From Vicugna pacos (Eukaryota; Chordata; Mammalia; Artiodactyla; Camelidae): a stretch of DNA of 64,000 nucleotides. Positions 34,620 to 45,440 of the stretch are shown piece by piece. A program made the translations under genes and the position numbers. Below the pieces are notes generated by a model. That model was not told the origin of the DNA. It saw nothing but the letters and a program-made list of their open reading frames with translations, and did not search any database. Each line of letters starts with the position of its first letter. Positions within the stretch are counted from its first letter, which is position 1. The stretch lies in assembly GCF_048564905.1 (NCBI RefSeq), contig NC_133018.1, positions 3,720,001 through 3,784,000 on the forward strand. The letters run 5' to 3'.

Positions 34620-37323
34620 ATTGCTCCTGCCCCTGCTTCCCCCTCCCCTCTGACTTCACCATTCATTGGAGATACTTCTGCCTTCATGGACACAGAGCCA
34701 GTCTTGGAGAATTAATACTCTGATGCTTTCTTTCTCTTGACACACTGACCATTATAGGTCCCCAGAAATCGAGCCACCCTTTGTTTCCCTGTCACCCTGT
34801 ACTAGAGTGAAGGTATCATTGGCTAATAATCCCCCCAAATTATTTTCTATTCTGTGTGTCAAAAGTGAGGACAGGGTCCAGAAGGGCTGGAATTAGAGAT
34901 TCAATGTCTTCTCGTCCTGACATCAAAGGAGAGCTGGGTGTGTCCACCCCTCGCCCCATCTTACCTCATCAGCAAGATGGTCCCCTTGTCCCTCTGTCCC
35001 CTGTCTCTGTGCTGCTCTGAGTGGGAGTCCCTGGGGACACTTATTGGTGTTTCTAGTGAAGGGCTCATGAAGCAAAACTGATGGGGACCCTGGACCCCAA
35101 ACTCTCACTGAGGGGCTTCAGGAGGCAGAAGCTCTGCGACTTCACCCTAGGCAGGTGAACCGCAGGAGAACCTTCCCCAAACCTAGGCACTCACTGCCCC
35201 CTGGTGGCCTCAGGTGGGGCATACAGTGGCCAGGGAGGCAGCTGAGGGCACTTGACACTTCCACCATGATCCCCTACTACTCCTGCCTCCCCTTGCAACT
35301 CAGCTGATGCTCCTGCTTCTTGTCACAGAGATCACAGGTGATGGCAAAAGGAAAAAGGTACCCACCACAGAGTAGATCCCTGTTTCCTTTCAGGGTACAT
35401 GGAGGGGGCTCCAGGAGTGATGGCTCATGTGTGTGTGTGTGTCTGCATGTGTGCTGCTGTGTGTGTGTGTGTGTGTGTCTTCTTTGTGTGCATTTACAAC
35501 GAGAGAGCACAGCCTGAGAGAACCTAACTGGACTTGATGATGAAAGTTTGGGTTTTCCTCGCATCTAGCCCTGGTCCCAGGCGCAGGCACACTAACAGGA
35601 TTTGTGCAGGGAAGAGCTGCCCATTGGTTGAGACTAAAGTGTTTGGGAGGACCTGCTTGCAAGACTGGCCCTTGGTTTATGTTCTGAGATTTTCTTTTCA
35701 TGGAGATGCACAGAATCAAGATATAATGTATCTAAGAAACCAGATATCCATTATGATATATATTTCCAGATATAGTTCAAAAATTGGATGGAAACTTGTC
35801 CAAAGAATTCTGATCATGCTAAGAGGCAAAATGGGAGTCTCTTAATTTAGTGTGCACTAAACATTAGGGACCTGGTGTGAGGACAAAAGAGGGAAGGGCT
35901 CCGGGAGGGACACAAGACTGACCACTGTTCAGAATCTCATGTACAACCACATACATCTGCCCATAAAGAGCAGAAGTGATTGTTTAAACCACAAGCTCAG
36001 AGTCAAGATATTCAGAAGGATGTTTGATATCACGTGTCGGTATAGTTTCTGGGCTGTGAATTCTGAACACATGTACAGCCATGTTGAGCTCATTCTCATT
36101 TAAAAAAAATGTTTCCTAACAAAAATGTAAGATGAGTATAAATGTAGTTGCCTATCACATAGAAAAAGAGAACAGGAGAGCAGACAGAGGGACAGAACGC
36201 CCCACGGTCCCCACAGCCATGGGGGAGGGCACGAAGTAACAGGGGCTATTCTGGGTCTGATTCCCAGTCCCCAAACCTAGAAGCAGATATTATTGCAATC
36301 AAAGTACAGTCTAGAAATGAACTCGGTGCCGATTCTCAGCAATACACCAGAGCTCTGACCAGATGGATAGTAATACCTGAGATTCTGGTCCAATGGAAAA
36401 TGCTGGGATGAAGAAATATGATTATTCTCATGGAGACTAGCATGGGATGTGGAAAATATGGGGCCTAATTGGCAAGGTAAAAAAATCAGATTTATCAGGA
36501 AGATGATGTGGTGAGGAAAAGCAGACACGTGGCAGGCAGGGGGTGAGCCTGATTAGGGGGCAGCTTCCAAACATAGAGGGGCCTTCGATGAAACAGCCCA
36601 GCTGACACGGGGCTGCACCTTCATGAGAACCAGGAGACACAAGCACAGAAAAGAGCTGCTCCAGGTTGTAGAAGCCAGAAAACACCGGATGTCAACTCTT
36701 TTTCTCTTCACTTGTAAGTGTGGGGGTGACCTGTTATGCAGCAAATAGATTCCTCATGCTCTTTCTTTTTCATCTCATCCATTTAAGTGAATTCACATAA
36801 TTTCAATTTTACAAAAGGTTGCATTTGGAAAAAGTTGCAATTTCAATAAAATGCAAATATTAAACCCAGGACACTTCTACCCACTTTAAAAGTGAATTCT
36901 AACAGTTATTAGATTAATGGGCATTTCACCTACAACCTGCTCTGCCTCCTCGTGGGGACATGTGTCCTGATATCCCTGAGGAATGAGGGACACACCCTCC
37001 AGAGCATCGTCCATGTGAAGCCACCTTGCAAGGCGCCCATGATCTCGGGGAGAATGTCTGCCTGCAGGGTGGTTCCCGGACAGGGCTCACTCAGGCGAGT
37101 AGAGGGCAACTGTGAGAGACCCAGGGTCTGTCCCCAGCCCCTGGCTCAGCCCTCTCAGATGTAGGACAAGAGGAGGGATAATAAATATGATAACCACGCC
37201 TTCCTCTTGGTCCTCCTCCCTCTGCAGGGTCTTGGGTCTCCTTTGAGCTCTGATGCTTCAACAACAGATGCAGATGGACAACCAGCAGAGGCAGAACCAC
37301 GGGGAGCCTGAGGGCTCAGGGCA
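34620..37323. other. Intergenic between V7 and V8
   Basis: It contains the GT microsatellite at 35427-35479. No V exon, RSS or other gene was recognised. The sequence near 35190-35240 ('ctgccccctggtggcctcag') resembles sequence upstream of V9 near 41695, so the IGLV2 units share flanks. Confidence 0.6.
35427..35479. repeat. (GT)n microsatellite
   Basis: Two GT runs separated by a short interruption (CTGCATGTGTGCTGC). Confidence 0.95.
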
Positions 37324-37362
37324 GCTTTTGGTCTCACTTCCCCATGAACTTTGACCAATGTG
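37324..37362 (-). promoter_or_regulatory. V8 recombination signal (23-RSS, altered heptamer)
   Basis: Minus strand: heptamer CACATTG (37356-37362), 23-bp spacer, nonamer ACCAAAAGC (37324-37332). Confidence 0.85.
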
Positions 37363-37831
37363 TAGAGTGCCACCACTTCTATATGAGGCACAGAAATAGT
37401 CAGCCTCATCCACAGACTAGAGCCCAGAGATGGTCAGGGAGGCCATGTTGCCAGACTTGGAGCCAGAGAAGCGATCAGCGATCCCCGATGTTCGATTTCT
37501 GACTCTATAGATCAGGAGTTTGGGGGCCGTTCCTGGGAGCTGTTAATACCAGTAGACATAATTTCCAGAAGCAAAATCACTGCTGGTTCCAGCACAGGAG
37601 ATGGTGACCATCTGTCCCAGAGTCCTGAACACTGAGGGAGGCTGAGTCAGGGCAGACTGGGCCCAGGACCCTGAAAAGAGCAAAAAAACACTTGGATCAG
37701 TTCAGCTCTGGGCCCCAAGTCTCCCTGAGTATATAGACACAAAAGATCAGCCAGATATTCCCATGTCTCTTCCCTGGAGCCTCACCTGTGCCCTGAGTGA
37801 GGAGGGTGAGAAGGAGCAGAGCCCAGGCCAT
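37363..37831 (-). pseudogene. IGLV2: V8: IGLV2 pseudogene with two stops
   Basis: Exon 1 (37786-37831) is intact: MAWALLLLTLLTQGT, the same as the common IGLV2 leader in other mammals. Donor GTGAGG is present and the intron is 115 nt. Exon 2 (37363-37670) reads [16 protein letters not shown], Cys, SGNYVYWY, then TAA where Gln is expected, then [13 protein letters not shown] second stop (TAG) replaces Gln in framework 3 after ISGL. Both Cys residues and the Trp are kept, with the second Cys in DEADYFC. CDR3 reads ASYRSGGT. The octamer is perfect. Only two nonsense codons and the altered heptamer were seen. Confidence 0.94.
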
Positions 37832-37936
37832 GGTGGAGATGCCCCAGAATGCTGCCTTCTGAGCCCCCAACCATGGGCCTGGTCCCCCAGATGTCTCTTT
37901 TCCCCTCCCCCTGATGCAGAGGAGGGTGGGGCCTCC

Positions 37937-37944
37937 ATGCAAAT
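37937..37944 (-). promoter_or_regulatory. V8 octamer promoter element
   Basis: A perfect ATTTGCAT on the minus strand, 106 bp upstream of the leader ATG. Confidence 0.88.
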
Positions 37945-40510
37945 CTGCTCCTGCCCCTGCTTCCTCCACCTCCACCATGGCCAGTTGTTTCTCTACATCC
38001 CTGGAAGGTTGTGTTGCTCAGAGGATTAAAATCTTTGACCCATAGATGTCATGTAACTAAGGAACATGTGTTGTGTTTTGCTTGTTCACAGAGAAGAGAA
38101 AGTCCAGCTGTGGCCCTGCTTAATGAGCTCCTGGATCTTCTTTTTATGTGCTGGGATGTGACTGTGTCTCTGGGACTCTCTGTGCAGGGGATGCTCTGCA
38201 GTGCACTCTGCCAGATGCTCACTCGACACAGTCTCTGTAGTAAAGGAGGTGCCCACCTTGGGGAAACACCTGCTGTTTGCTGGGTTCTGGGTGGCACCCA
38301 CCCAGCTGCCGCCTGCTCACCTCCCCACACCCATCCCTTTGTTCTGGAGCATCTGCCACATGAAATCCATGACCCCCAGGCCACCCTGACAGGTGCCCCT
38401 GAACACCAGGTGCACAACCGTGAGGCCTCCCAGGAGGAACAGGGGACACCAGGCAGGAGCCGTGTCCTAACTCTGACAGTACTCTCCCAATTCTGCTGTT
38501 TGCCCTCTGTGCAGGGCAGTATCCTTTTCCTCTTCTGATTCTCACAGGAGAAACGAAATCCATGAGCCCACCGGCCCATACTCTGACCTCAGAAGAGAGG
38601 AATGAGTGGAGAGAGAGCAGCTGGCACAAAGTGGCATTTCTGGGCCCACAGCTGTGACATTTATTTCACAATTGATAGTCAAAGATTTCATCTCATTTCA
38701 TCTTTGTGTTATTGCTTTGGTCACAAGATGTGTTTTTGCTGCTTGTAGGCTCCACTTTCCCAAGTGCCCAGGTCAAGATAGAAGTGATCTCTGATCCAAG
38801 GAATACTGAAAAACTGTTGGGAAAATATTTCCTCTAGGTTTTCTACTTCAGGGCTTTAAAACTCAGGCTCATCGTTCCCGTTTTCCTCCCCCCATTGTTC
38901 TGTCTCATTCTGTCCTGTTCTGTTTTTCCGAATTTAAAACTGTACTATTGCATCCTGATTTCACATAATATGTAGTAAATACACATTTTTTTCTCCCACA
39001 AAATGCACCTATAATACCCAGACAGAAGTTGTGGAGGAGCTACTTGTGTACCGAGAAAAGGAATCATCAGAGCAGACTGGGGTAGACACTGGGACTGGAA
39101 GGTCATTCAATTCAGAGTGGGTCAGGTTCTATTCTTCCCTGGATTCAGGCAGCCTGAGGCTGGAAGGGCTCCTGCCTGAGACAGAATAGCTGCATGACAG
39201 CTTCCTTTGATCTGGGGGAAGGCAAGAAGGAGAGCTCCAGTGCCAGAGCTGCTGAGGGAAAAAAGTCACAATTCCCTGGCCATGTGCCCTGCTTTCTGTC
39301 CCCCGGCCCAGCATCCCGATGGGCATTACTGATGGTGGAGGCAGAAGGACCATTCCCTATGATTTAGGAGCTGTCTTCCCACCCAGGGGATGATCATCCC
39401 CTTTGCTTCTGTCCTCTCTGTCCTCCTGCTCCTTGACATGGACACAGGTCCTGTCACAGGAAGGGAACAACAGTTTAGGGGAACTTGTGTCACAGTTTCT
39501 GATCCAGCGGACAGAGGAGTAAACTCAGGATCCAGGGAAGACTGAGGAGATGGTGAGGGGAGACTCACTAGGAAACTTATTGTGAAAATCGTTCATGATA
39601 CCTGAGCTGCACTCTGAGCCACACTTGCATGGATTCTGACAGCAAGTAGCACAGGAAAGACTTAAGTGGGGGACCTAAAGGATAGAAAACCACCCAGGTC
39701 CCAGACAGGCCTCTGTGCACCTCACTTGAAGGACACATCCAAAAAGCAGGCCAAAGTTTTTGTAAATGGAACTGATGTGGAAAGCAAGGTGTTCCCACAA
39801 AGCTAGGTAGAATTAACCACTTGGACGCAGCTGGGCAGAGAGTGGAGTTAAGCAAAACTGTCAAGATGGGATTACCGAAGACCCACAGCTCCATTACAGG
39901 GTACTGGAAAAGGGGACAGAAGCCAGACACACAGGGCCACGTGGGATATGACTGCATTCCTGAAAAATCTAGAACTGGCCGGAAGCACGTGAATGGTCTG
40001 TAGGGTGGAGGGACCGGGGAAGGTTACTGATGGGTGATGGATGAAGTCTTTATTTTACGAGGATGAAAATACTCTGGAAGGCAGAATCTTCATGGATGTT
40101 CAAAGGTGTGAATATATGAAAACCCGCTGATTTATTTACCCCAAACTGATGTATGTTATGTATTCTGTAGTGTATTTTTGAAGAAATATGAAGGCTTGGA
40201 TGCTGACAGATAGTAGATGTTCCCCAGTGATTTTGAAAATTAACATGCTGTGTGGCTGTGTGTGCACTGCACATATGTGATAATGGGTGTGCATCTAGAC
40301 ACATAAATGCAGAGTCAGAGAGGAGAGGGGATATCCGAAAGGCACCCGTGGCAAGGAATTCCAAACTACTGCATCTGGGAAAGGTTCAGCATGAGATCTT
40401 CATGAAACCTTTGAAGTTTGGGTTAAACATGTAATTATTTTCATAACACACACATGAAAAACAAATGAAATTCTGAATCCAGGATAGAAGAGATGAGTGA
40501 GCTCAGGGCA
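37945..40510. other. Intergenic between V8 and V9
   Basis: Open frames of about 175 codons occur on both strands at 38011-38579. They overlap antisense, lack motifs I recognise and have low-complexity Cys/Trp/Arg-rich composition, so they are treated as chance. No V exon or RSS was seen. Confidence 0.6.
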
Positions 40511-40549
40511 GGTTTTGGCCTCACTTCCCCATGACCGTGGACCACTGTG
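40511..40549 (-). promoter_or_regulatory. V9 recombination signal (23-RSS)
   Basis: Minus strand: heptamer CACAGTG (40543-40549, perfect), 23-bp spacer, nonamer GCCAAAACC (40511-40519). It is the best RSS among the three IGLV2 segments although the V itself is broken. Confidence 0.92.
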
Positions 40550-41016
40550 CACATTGTTGCTGCTTCTATATGAGGCAAGGTAATAAACAGCCTCGTCCTC
40601 AGACTGGAGCCCAGAGATGGTCAAGGAGGCCGTGTTGCCAGACTCGAAGCCAGAGAATCGATCAGGGATCCCTGAGGCTCCTTTATTGACTTCATATATC
40701 AGGAGTTTGGGGGCCGTTCCTGGGAGCTGTAGGTACTAATACACTAAGTTATAACCCTCAATGTCATTTCTGGTTCCAGCACAGGAGATGATAACTGTCT
40801 GTCCCAGAGTCCTGGACACTGAGGGAGGCTGAGTCAGGGCAGATTGGGCTCAAACCCTGAAAAGAGGAAAACTACATTCTGGTCAGCTCATGGCTGGGCC
40901 CCAGGTCACCCTTAGGGCAGAGACACAAAAAATCAGCCAGTTGTCCCCGTGTCCCTTCCTGGAGCCTCACCTGTGCCCTGAGTGAGGAGGGTGACAAGCA
41001 GCAGAGCCCAGGCCAT
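40550..41016 (-). pseudogene. IGLV2: V9: IGLV2 pseudogene
   Basis: Exon 1 (40971-41016) is intact: MAWALLLVTLLTQGT. The intron is 114 nt. Exon 2 (40550-40856) has a one-base loss near its start, in the stretch that should encode the end of the leader, so the frame is wrong at entry. The V frame shows QTVIISC and EGYNLVY, then TAG in place of the conserved Trp, then [32 protein letters not shown] and VYYL, where Leu replaces the second Cys. Two of the three most conserved residues of the domain are therefore lost. RSS and octamer are clean. Confidence 0.93.
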
Positions 41017-41120
41017 GGTGGAGATGCCCCAGAGCACTGCCTTCTGAGCCCCTAGCCCTAGGCCTGGTCCCCAGACCTCACTTATCCCCTCCCCCTGATG
41101 CAGAGGAGGGCGGGGCCTCC

Positions 41121-41128
41121 ATGCAAAT
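41121..41128 (-). promoter_or_regulatory. V9 octamer promoter element
   Basis: A perfect ATTTGCAT on the minus strand, 105 bp upstream of the leader ATG, in the same GC-rich setting as V8. Confidence 0.88.
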
Positions 41129-42929
41129 CTGCTCCTGCCTCTGCTTCCCGACCCCTTGACCTGGACTTGATTCTAGACACTTCTCTATCCCTGGACATCA
41201 GACCTTATGAATGAATTAACTGGTTCATCACATTTAGAGTCAGGACAGATTGAGTCCATGACAGCATGTGTCAAATTGATCCAGCCCAGGGATTTCCCGC
41301 CTTTCCTGGTGGGGATCATAGTGGTTCCTGGGTGAGAAATCCCAGGTCGTCCTCTCGGTGCTAATGGGGAAAGGAGAGGACAGAGTCCCAGGTGGCTACA
41401 AGATCCCATTGCCTTTTTCCCCAGGAATGAAAGGCAGAACTGGGGACCAGCATCACCTCAATTCCAGTTTCCCACTGTTTGGAGAGTTCACACATCCCTC
41501 CATCCTCTGCTTCTGGGGTATTTTGCAAATACATCTCGAACCTGATTCCTGGGCCATTTATTGGCACTTTTGAAGATGAATTGTTGGGGGACAAATGCTG
41601 TGGGGCTTAAGAGGGGTTCCATGGGAGGCAACTCTTGTAACTTCATAAAGGACAGTACAAACAGCAAGTACTGTCCGCAAGTCCAGGCCGTTGCAGCCCC
41701 CTGCTGGCCTCAAGTGGTGCCAGTCGTGAAGCAGGGAGGCAGCTGGGTCTGGATTGGAAATCCCTCTGGTGCCACCCTCCCCTCCTCTCTCTTTGCCCTC
41801 CTGCTCAGCACCAGGCCCCCTCAATCACTGGATTCTCCTCTAAGCTCATTTCTCTTTGTCCATGAACTCCCTCTGGGATGGGGTGTGTCACCTGCCACAT
41901 CAGGTGGCCCAGATGCTCACCCCAGGACTACCTAGCCTATCCCCCACAGCCCTGGCACCAGGTTATGCCTGTGAGGCAGCTCTTCATATCAAGTGAATTT
42001 CGGGAGCACAGGAGAAGTGACTCTGTAGTTAGTGGTGGGAAATGTTTGGCATCTGGGATTAGGGAGAAAGGAAGAACTTGGTGGAAAATGATCATTTTGA
42101 TTCATCACAATTGCTTGAGTATGTTTCCAACATTTTTATGCCTCTTATTTTAGACATTCGTTTAGATAATCATGTCTGTTATTTGAGAAAACAATTAAAC
42201 AGTAAAAGCTCAGAAATTCATCAGGAAGGGGACGTGCACCAGCACTGTCCTGTCTTGGGAAAGCCATGGAGGAGCCCCAGGAAACGTCCACGTGTCCAGA
42301 ATTATTATTCCAAGAAGCAAACCTCTAATATTCACGATGATCCATCCTGCCCCCTGTTCCACGTTCAGGTAGCACCGGGAGCAAATGCAGGGCTCCCACC
42401 TTGGGAGTCCACTTTCTCACGTAAAACTCTTCTAGATACATGTGCCTACACATTAGGACATGAAACAGAAATCAGGAACCACAAATGTCACCAATGGGGT
42501 GGCAAAAGGACCACTTGCACAAACTATTGTTAATAGCCAATCAAAACAAAGCAGAGAAATTGAAAATACCCAAAAACTACTCTTAACTACTTCTCTGAGG
42601 TCAAATTAAAGCTGATGCTTCTCCTCACAAACACAACTATTTTTTAAAAAAGGTAAAATATCTCACACAAATGCATGAGAAAAATCAAACCTCCAGGAAT
42701 TGTCACCAACTCTTTCCCTTCCTTCATGCCCCACTCCCAATCAGACAGCCAGTCTGAAAACTCTATACTGAAGGCCCCAGTCACTATCCACTCTGCATCA
42801 TGTGCTCAGACAAGAACCATGGAACCCAAGGGTTCTGCCAGCTTCCTTTGTATTTTCCCCATAAAGTTCATTCACACAAAACCACTTTCATGTCTTTAAA
42901 ATACGAGTCATTTCAGCTCGTTTTATTTG
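41129..42929. other. Intergenic upstream of V9
   Basis: No further V segment, RSS or gene was recognised. The part near 41690-41760 resembles the flank upstream of V7. Confidence 0.6.
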
Positions 42930-43690
42930 TGATAACAATCTGGATCCAGGTGAGAGAGCAAGCAGCCTTTGGTGAGTTGAAGAACTCAGGTTTATCACAC
43001 CAGCTGGCCCAGAGGAGTTAACACTGAGAACTCTGGGCCCTATCTGCAGGTTTACATAGGCTTTTATAGGCTATCACTCTAGACTTTGCAACATTTTGGA
43101 ACATCAAATGCAAATAAGGTATAACAAAGGTGACTAATTAGAAGCATTGTAGAAATGGACCAATCATGAGTGAGGGAAATGGACCAATCAGGATTGAGAG
43201 AAATAACCAATCAGGAGGGAGCTAAATGTAAATGAAGTATTACAAATGGAGCAATCAGGAGTTAGCTCAGGGAACCAAAAGAATATTAGAGGTAAGTGAT
43301 ACTTTCCTGGATATACGCCATTTCAGAGGCAAAAGTGAGATAATCAATCTGGGCCAGGGAATTTGATGGTGCTGGCAGGAGAGTAGTTGCCCTACCTGGG
43401 GGTCCTGGTGGTCTTTCTTATGGGGCTTCTCACCTCAGTCATAAAGGTCCAATGAATCTGTTTTGCCTAATCAATGGAGCTTGTCAGCTGGCCAGTTTGT
43501 GCTGGAAATGGGGTGGCGGCTCTGAGAACCTGTCTCCTCTGGAGGTGCCAGGGCATGGGGGTCAGAAATGTGAGGACCACGTGCCGGCAGGTGGACATGT
43601 GGTGCGGCAGAGGGAGTCCTGACCTGACTCGGACCTGCCCGAACACTCCTGGCCTCATTTTAGCACCTCTGAGTGTTCCTGCATAACTCT
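42930..43690. mobile_element. Possible relic solitary LTR with a cluster of CCAAT-type motifs
   Basis: This interval holds several close repeats of CCAATCA (about 43159-43214), with related AATCAGGA motifs extending to about 43262, in an AT-rich stretch followed by a GC-rich one. That recalls an LTR promoter region. No internal retroviral coding region and no partner LTR were seen, so if real it is a solitary, decayed copy. The family is not identified and the boundaries are guesses. Confidence 0.28.
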
Positions 43691-44836
43691 CACAGTCCAG
43701 CCATGTGGCTTCCTTCCTGGGCCTGTGGACACCAGGTCATTCCTGACTCCTGGTGCTCCCATGTGGGGATGCCCTGTTCCATTGTCTCAAACTGCTGAGA
43801 CACAGTTCAGTTCCACCTCTTTTGTGAAGCCTTCTTTCATCTCTCAGATCACTGTCTTTCTGACTTTCCATCCATCATCATCCATGATCCATCCATTATC
43901 CATCATCCCTCCATCATCCATTCAGCATCCATCCATCATCCATCTATCTTCCCTTCACCCATCCATCGATTATCCATCATCCCCATCCATCCTTCTACCC
44001 ATTATTCATGATCCTTCCATAATCCGTTCAGCATCCACCCATCCATCATCCATCTATCCATCCATCATCTACCCATCCTCTGTCCATCTGTCCAAACATG
44101 GCTCCCAAGCATCGATCTGCGAGGCACTGTTTCACATTCTGGGACAGAGTGTGAAGAGCCCCCTCCCTCACACCCACATCTCTCCCTGTAACTTCTCAGG
44201 TCAAGGCCACCAAAATCCCCAACCCAGTCAAGTCTGAGGTCCCTCCTCTGTCCACTGTGCTCTCCAATTGTCTCCTCCTCTGATCCACACTGTGCTCTCT
44301 GACAACTGCCCAGGGGTCTTGAATCCCTATTTCCAGTCCTGACACCTCTTTTTAGCTCTACTTTTACACACATTCTGCCTTCTGAATGCATCTCTGCAGA
44401 CACCACATACTCAACATTCCCCATCTGGACTCCTCACATTTCCCTGGGAAGTTAACTCTCTCTCCTTGTCCTCATGTCAGTAGGTTTTTCCCCTAGCCAG
44501 AGGCCTGGAGTCATCCCTAAATGTTTTGCCCTCACTGAATCACCCTCTGTCTGTGTTGTCCAACCGTAACACAAAAATACCACTAAAATACTTAGGAAAA
44601 GGAAACAAATACAAAACACCACAGTCATGCTCTAAGAGTCTATAATTAGAAGAATCTTAGGCTTTGCCAAATCAGATTTTCTCTCCCAACATAGTTTTCT
44701 AAGCTGGCAGGTTACCTGGGACCAGCACTTTTCACCTCAGCAGCAGGATGATTTGGTCACAGCTGTATTTAAGGTGGGCACGTAAGCTTTTTGACATAAA
44801 ATTACTAGAATAGCAGTACATGTTCAACCCTTGTTT
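43691..44836. other. Intergenic with an ATCC-type simple repeat
   Basis: Apart from the tetranucleotide repeat at 43868-44093, no gene or V element was recognised. Confidence 0.6.
43868..44093. repeat. (ATCC/ATCATCC)n simple repeat
   Basis: About 225 bp of irregular CATCCATCCATCATCC-type repeats. Unit spacing is irregular and there are no unique spacers. Confidence 0.95.
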
Positions 44837-44964
44837 CTTTCTTTTTTATTTTGTTTTGTTTTGTTTTGTGTTTTTTAAAACATTTTTATTGAGTTATAGT
44901 CATTTTACAATGTTGTGTCAAATTCCAGTGTAGAGCACATTTTTTTAGTTTCACTTGGACATAC

Positions 44965-45440
44965 ATATATTCATTGTGACATTTCTTTTTTTTTTTTGCT
45001 GTGAGCTACCACAAGATCTTGTATATTTTCCCCTATGCTACACAGTATAAACTTGTTTATCTATTCTACATATTCCTGTCAGTATCTATAAATTCTGAAC
45101 TCTCAGTCTATCCCTTCACACCCCTCCCCACTCACTGGCAACCACAAGTTTGTGTTCTATGACTATGAGTCTGTTTCTGTTTTGTATTTATGCTTTATTT
45201 TATTTTTTTTTTAGATTCCACATATTGTGACATTCCTTTCTCTGTGAGCTACCATAAGATCTTGTATATATTTCCCTGTGCTATACAGTATAATCTTGTT
45301 TACCTATTGTACAGTTTTGAAATCCCAGTCTATCTCTTCCACCCCCCACCCCCTTGGCAACCACAAGTCTGTATTTTATGTCTATGAGTCTATTTCTGTT
45401 TTGTATTTATGCTTTGTTTTGTTTTGTTTTTTAGATTCCA
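44965..45440 (-). repeat. Tandem duplication within the L1 3' UTR
   Basis: Two similar units, about 44965-45220 and 45221-45440. Each contains 'gtgagctacca', 'agatcttgtata', 'tggcaaccacaag' and 'tctgttttgtatttatgctt'. The L1 tail in V3 has only one such unit, so the doubling may be specific to this copy or subfamily. Confidence 0.75.

Noticed and set aside
38011-38579. Open frames of about 175 codons on both strands
   Set aside because: They overlap antisense, have unusual Cys/Trp/Arg content and no recognisable domain.
43868-44093. Regular-looking repeats that could suggest a CRISPR-like array
   Set aside because: They are irregular ATCC tetranucleotides without unique spacers, in a mammalian locus.
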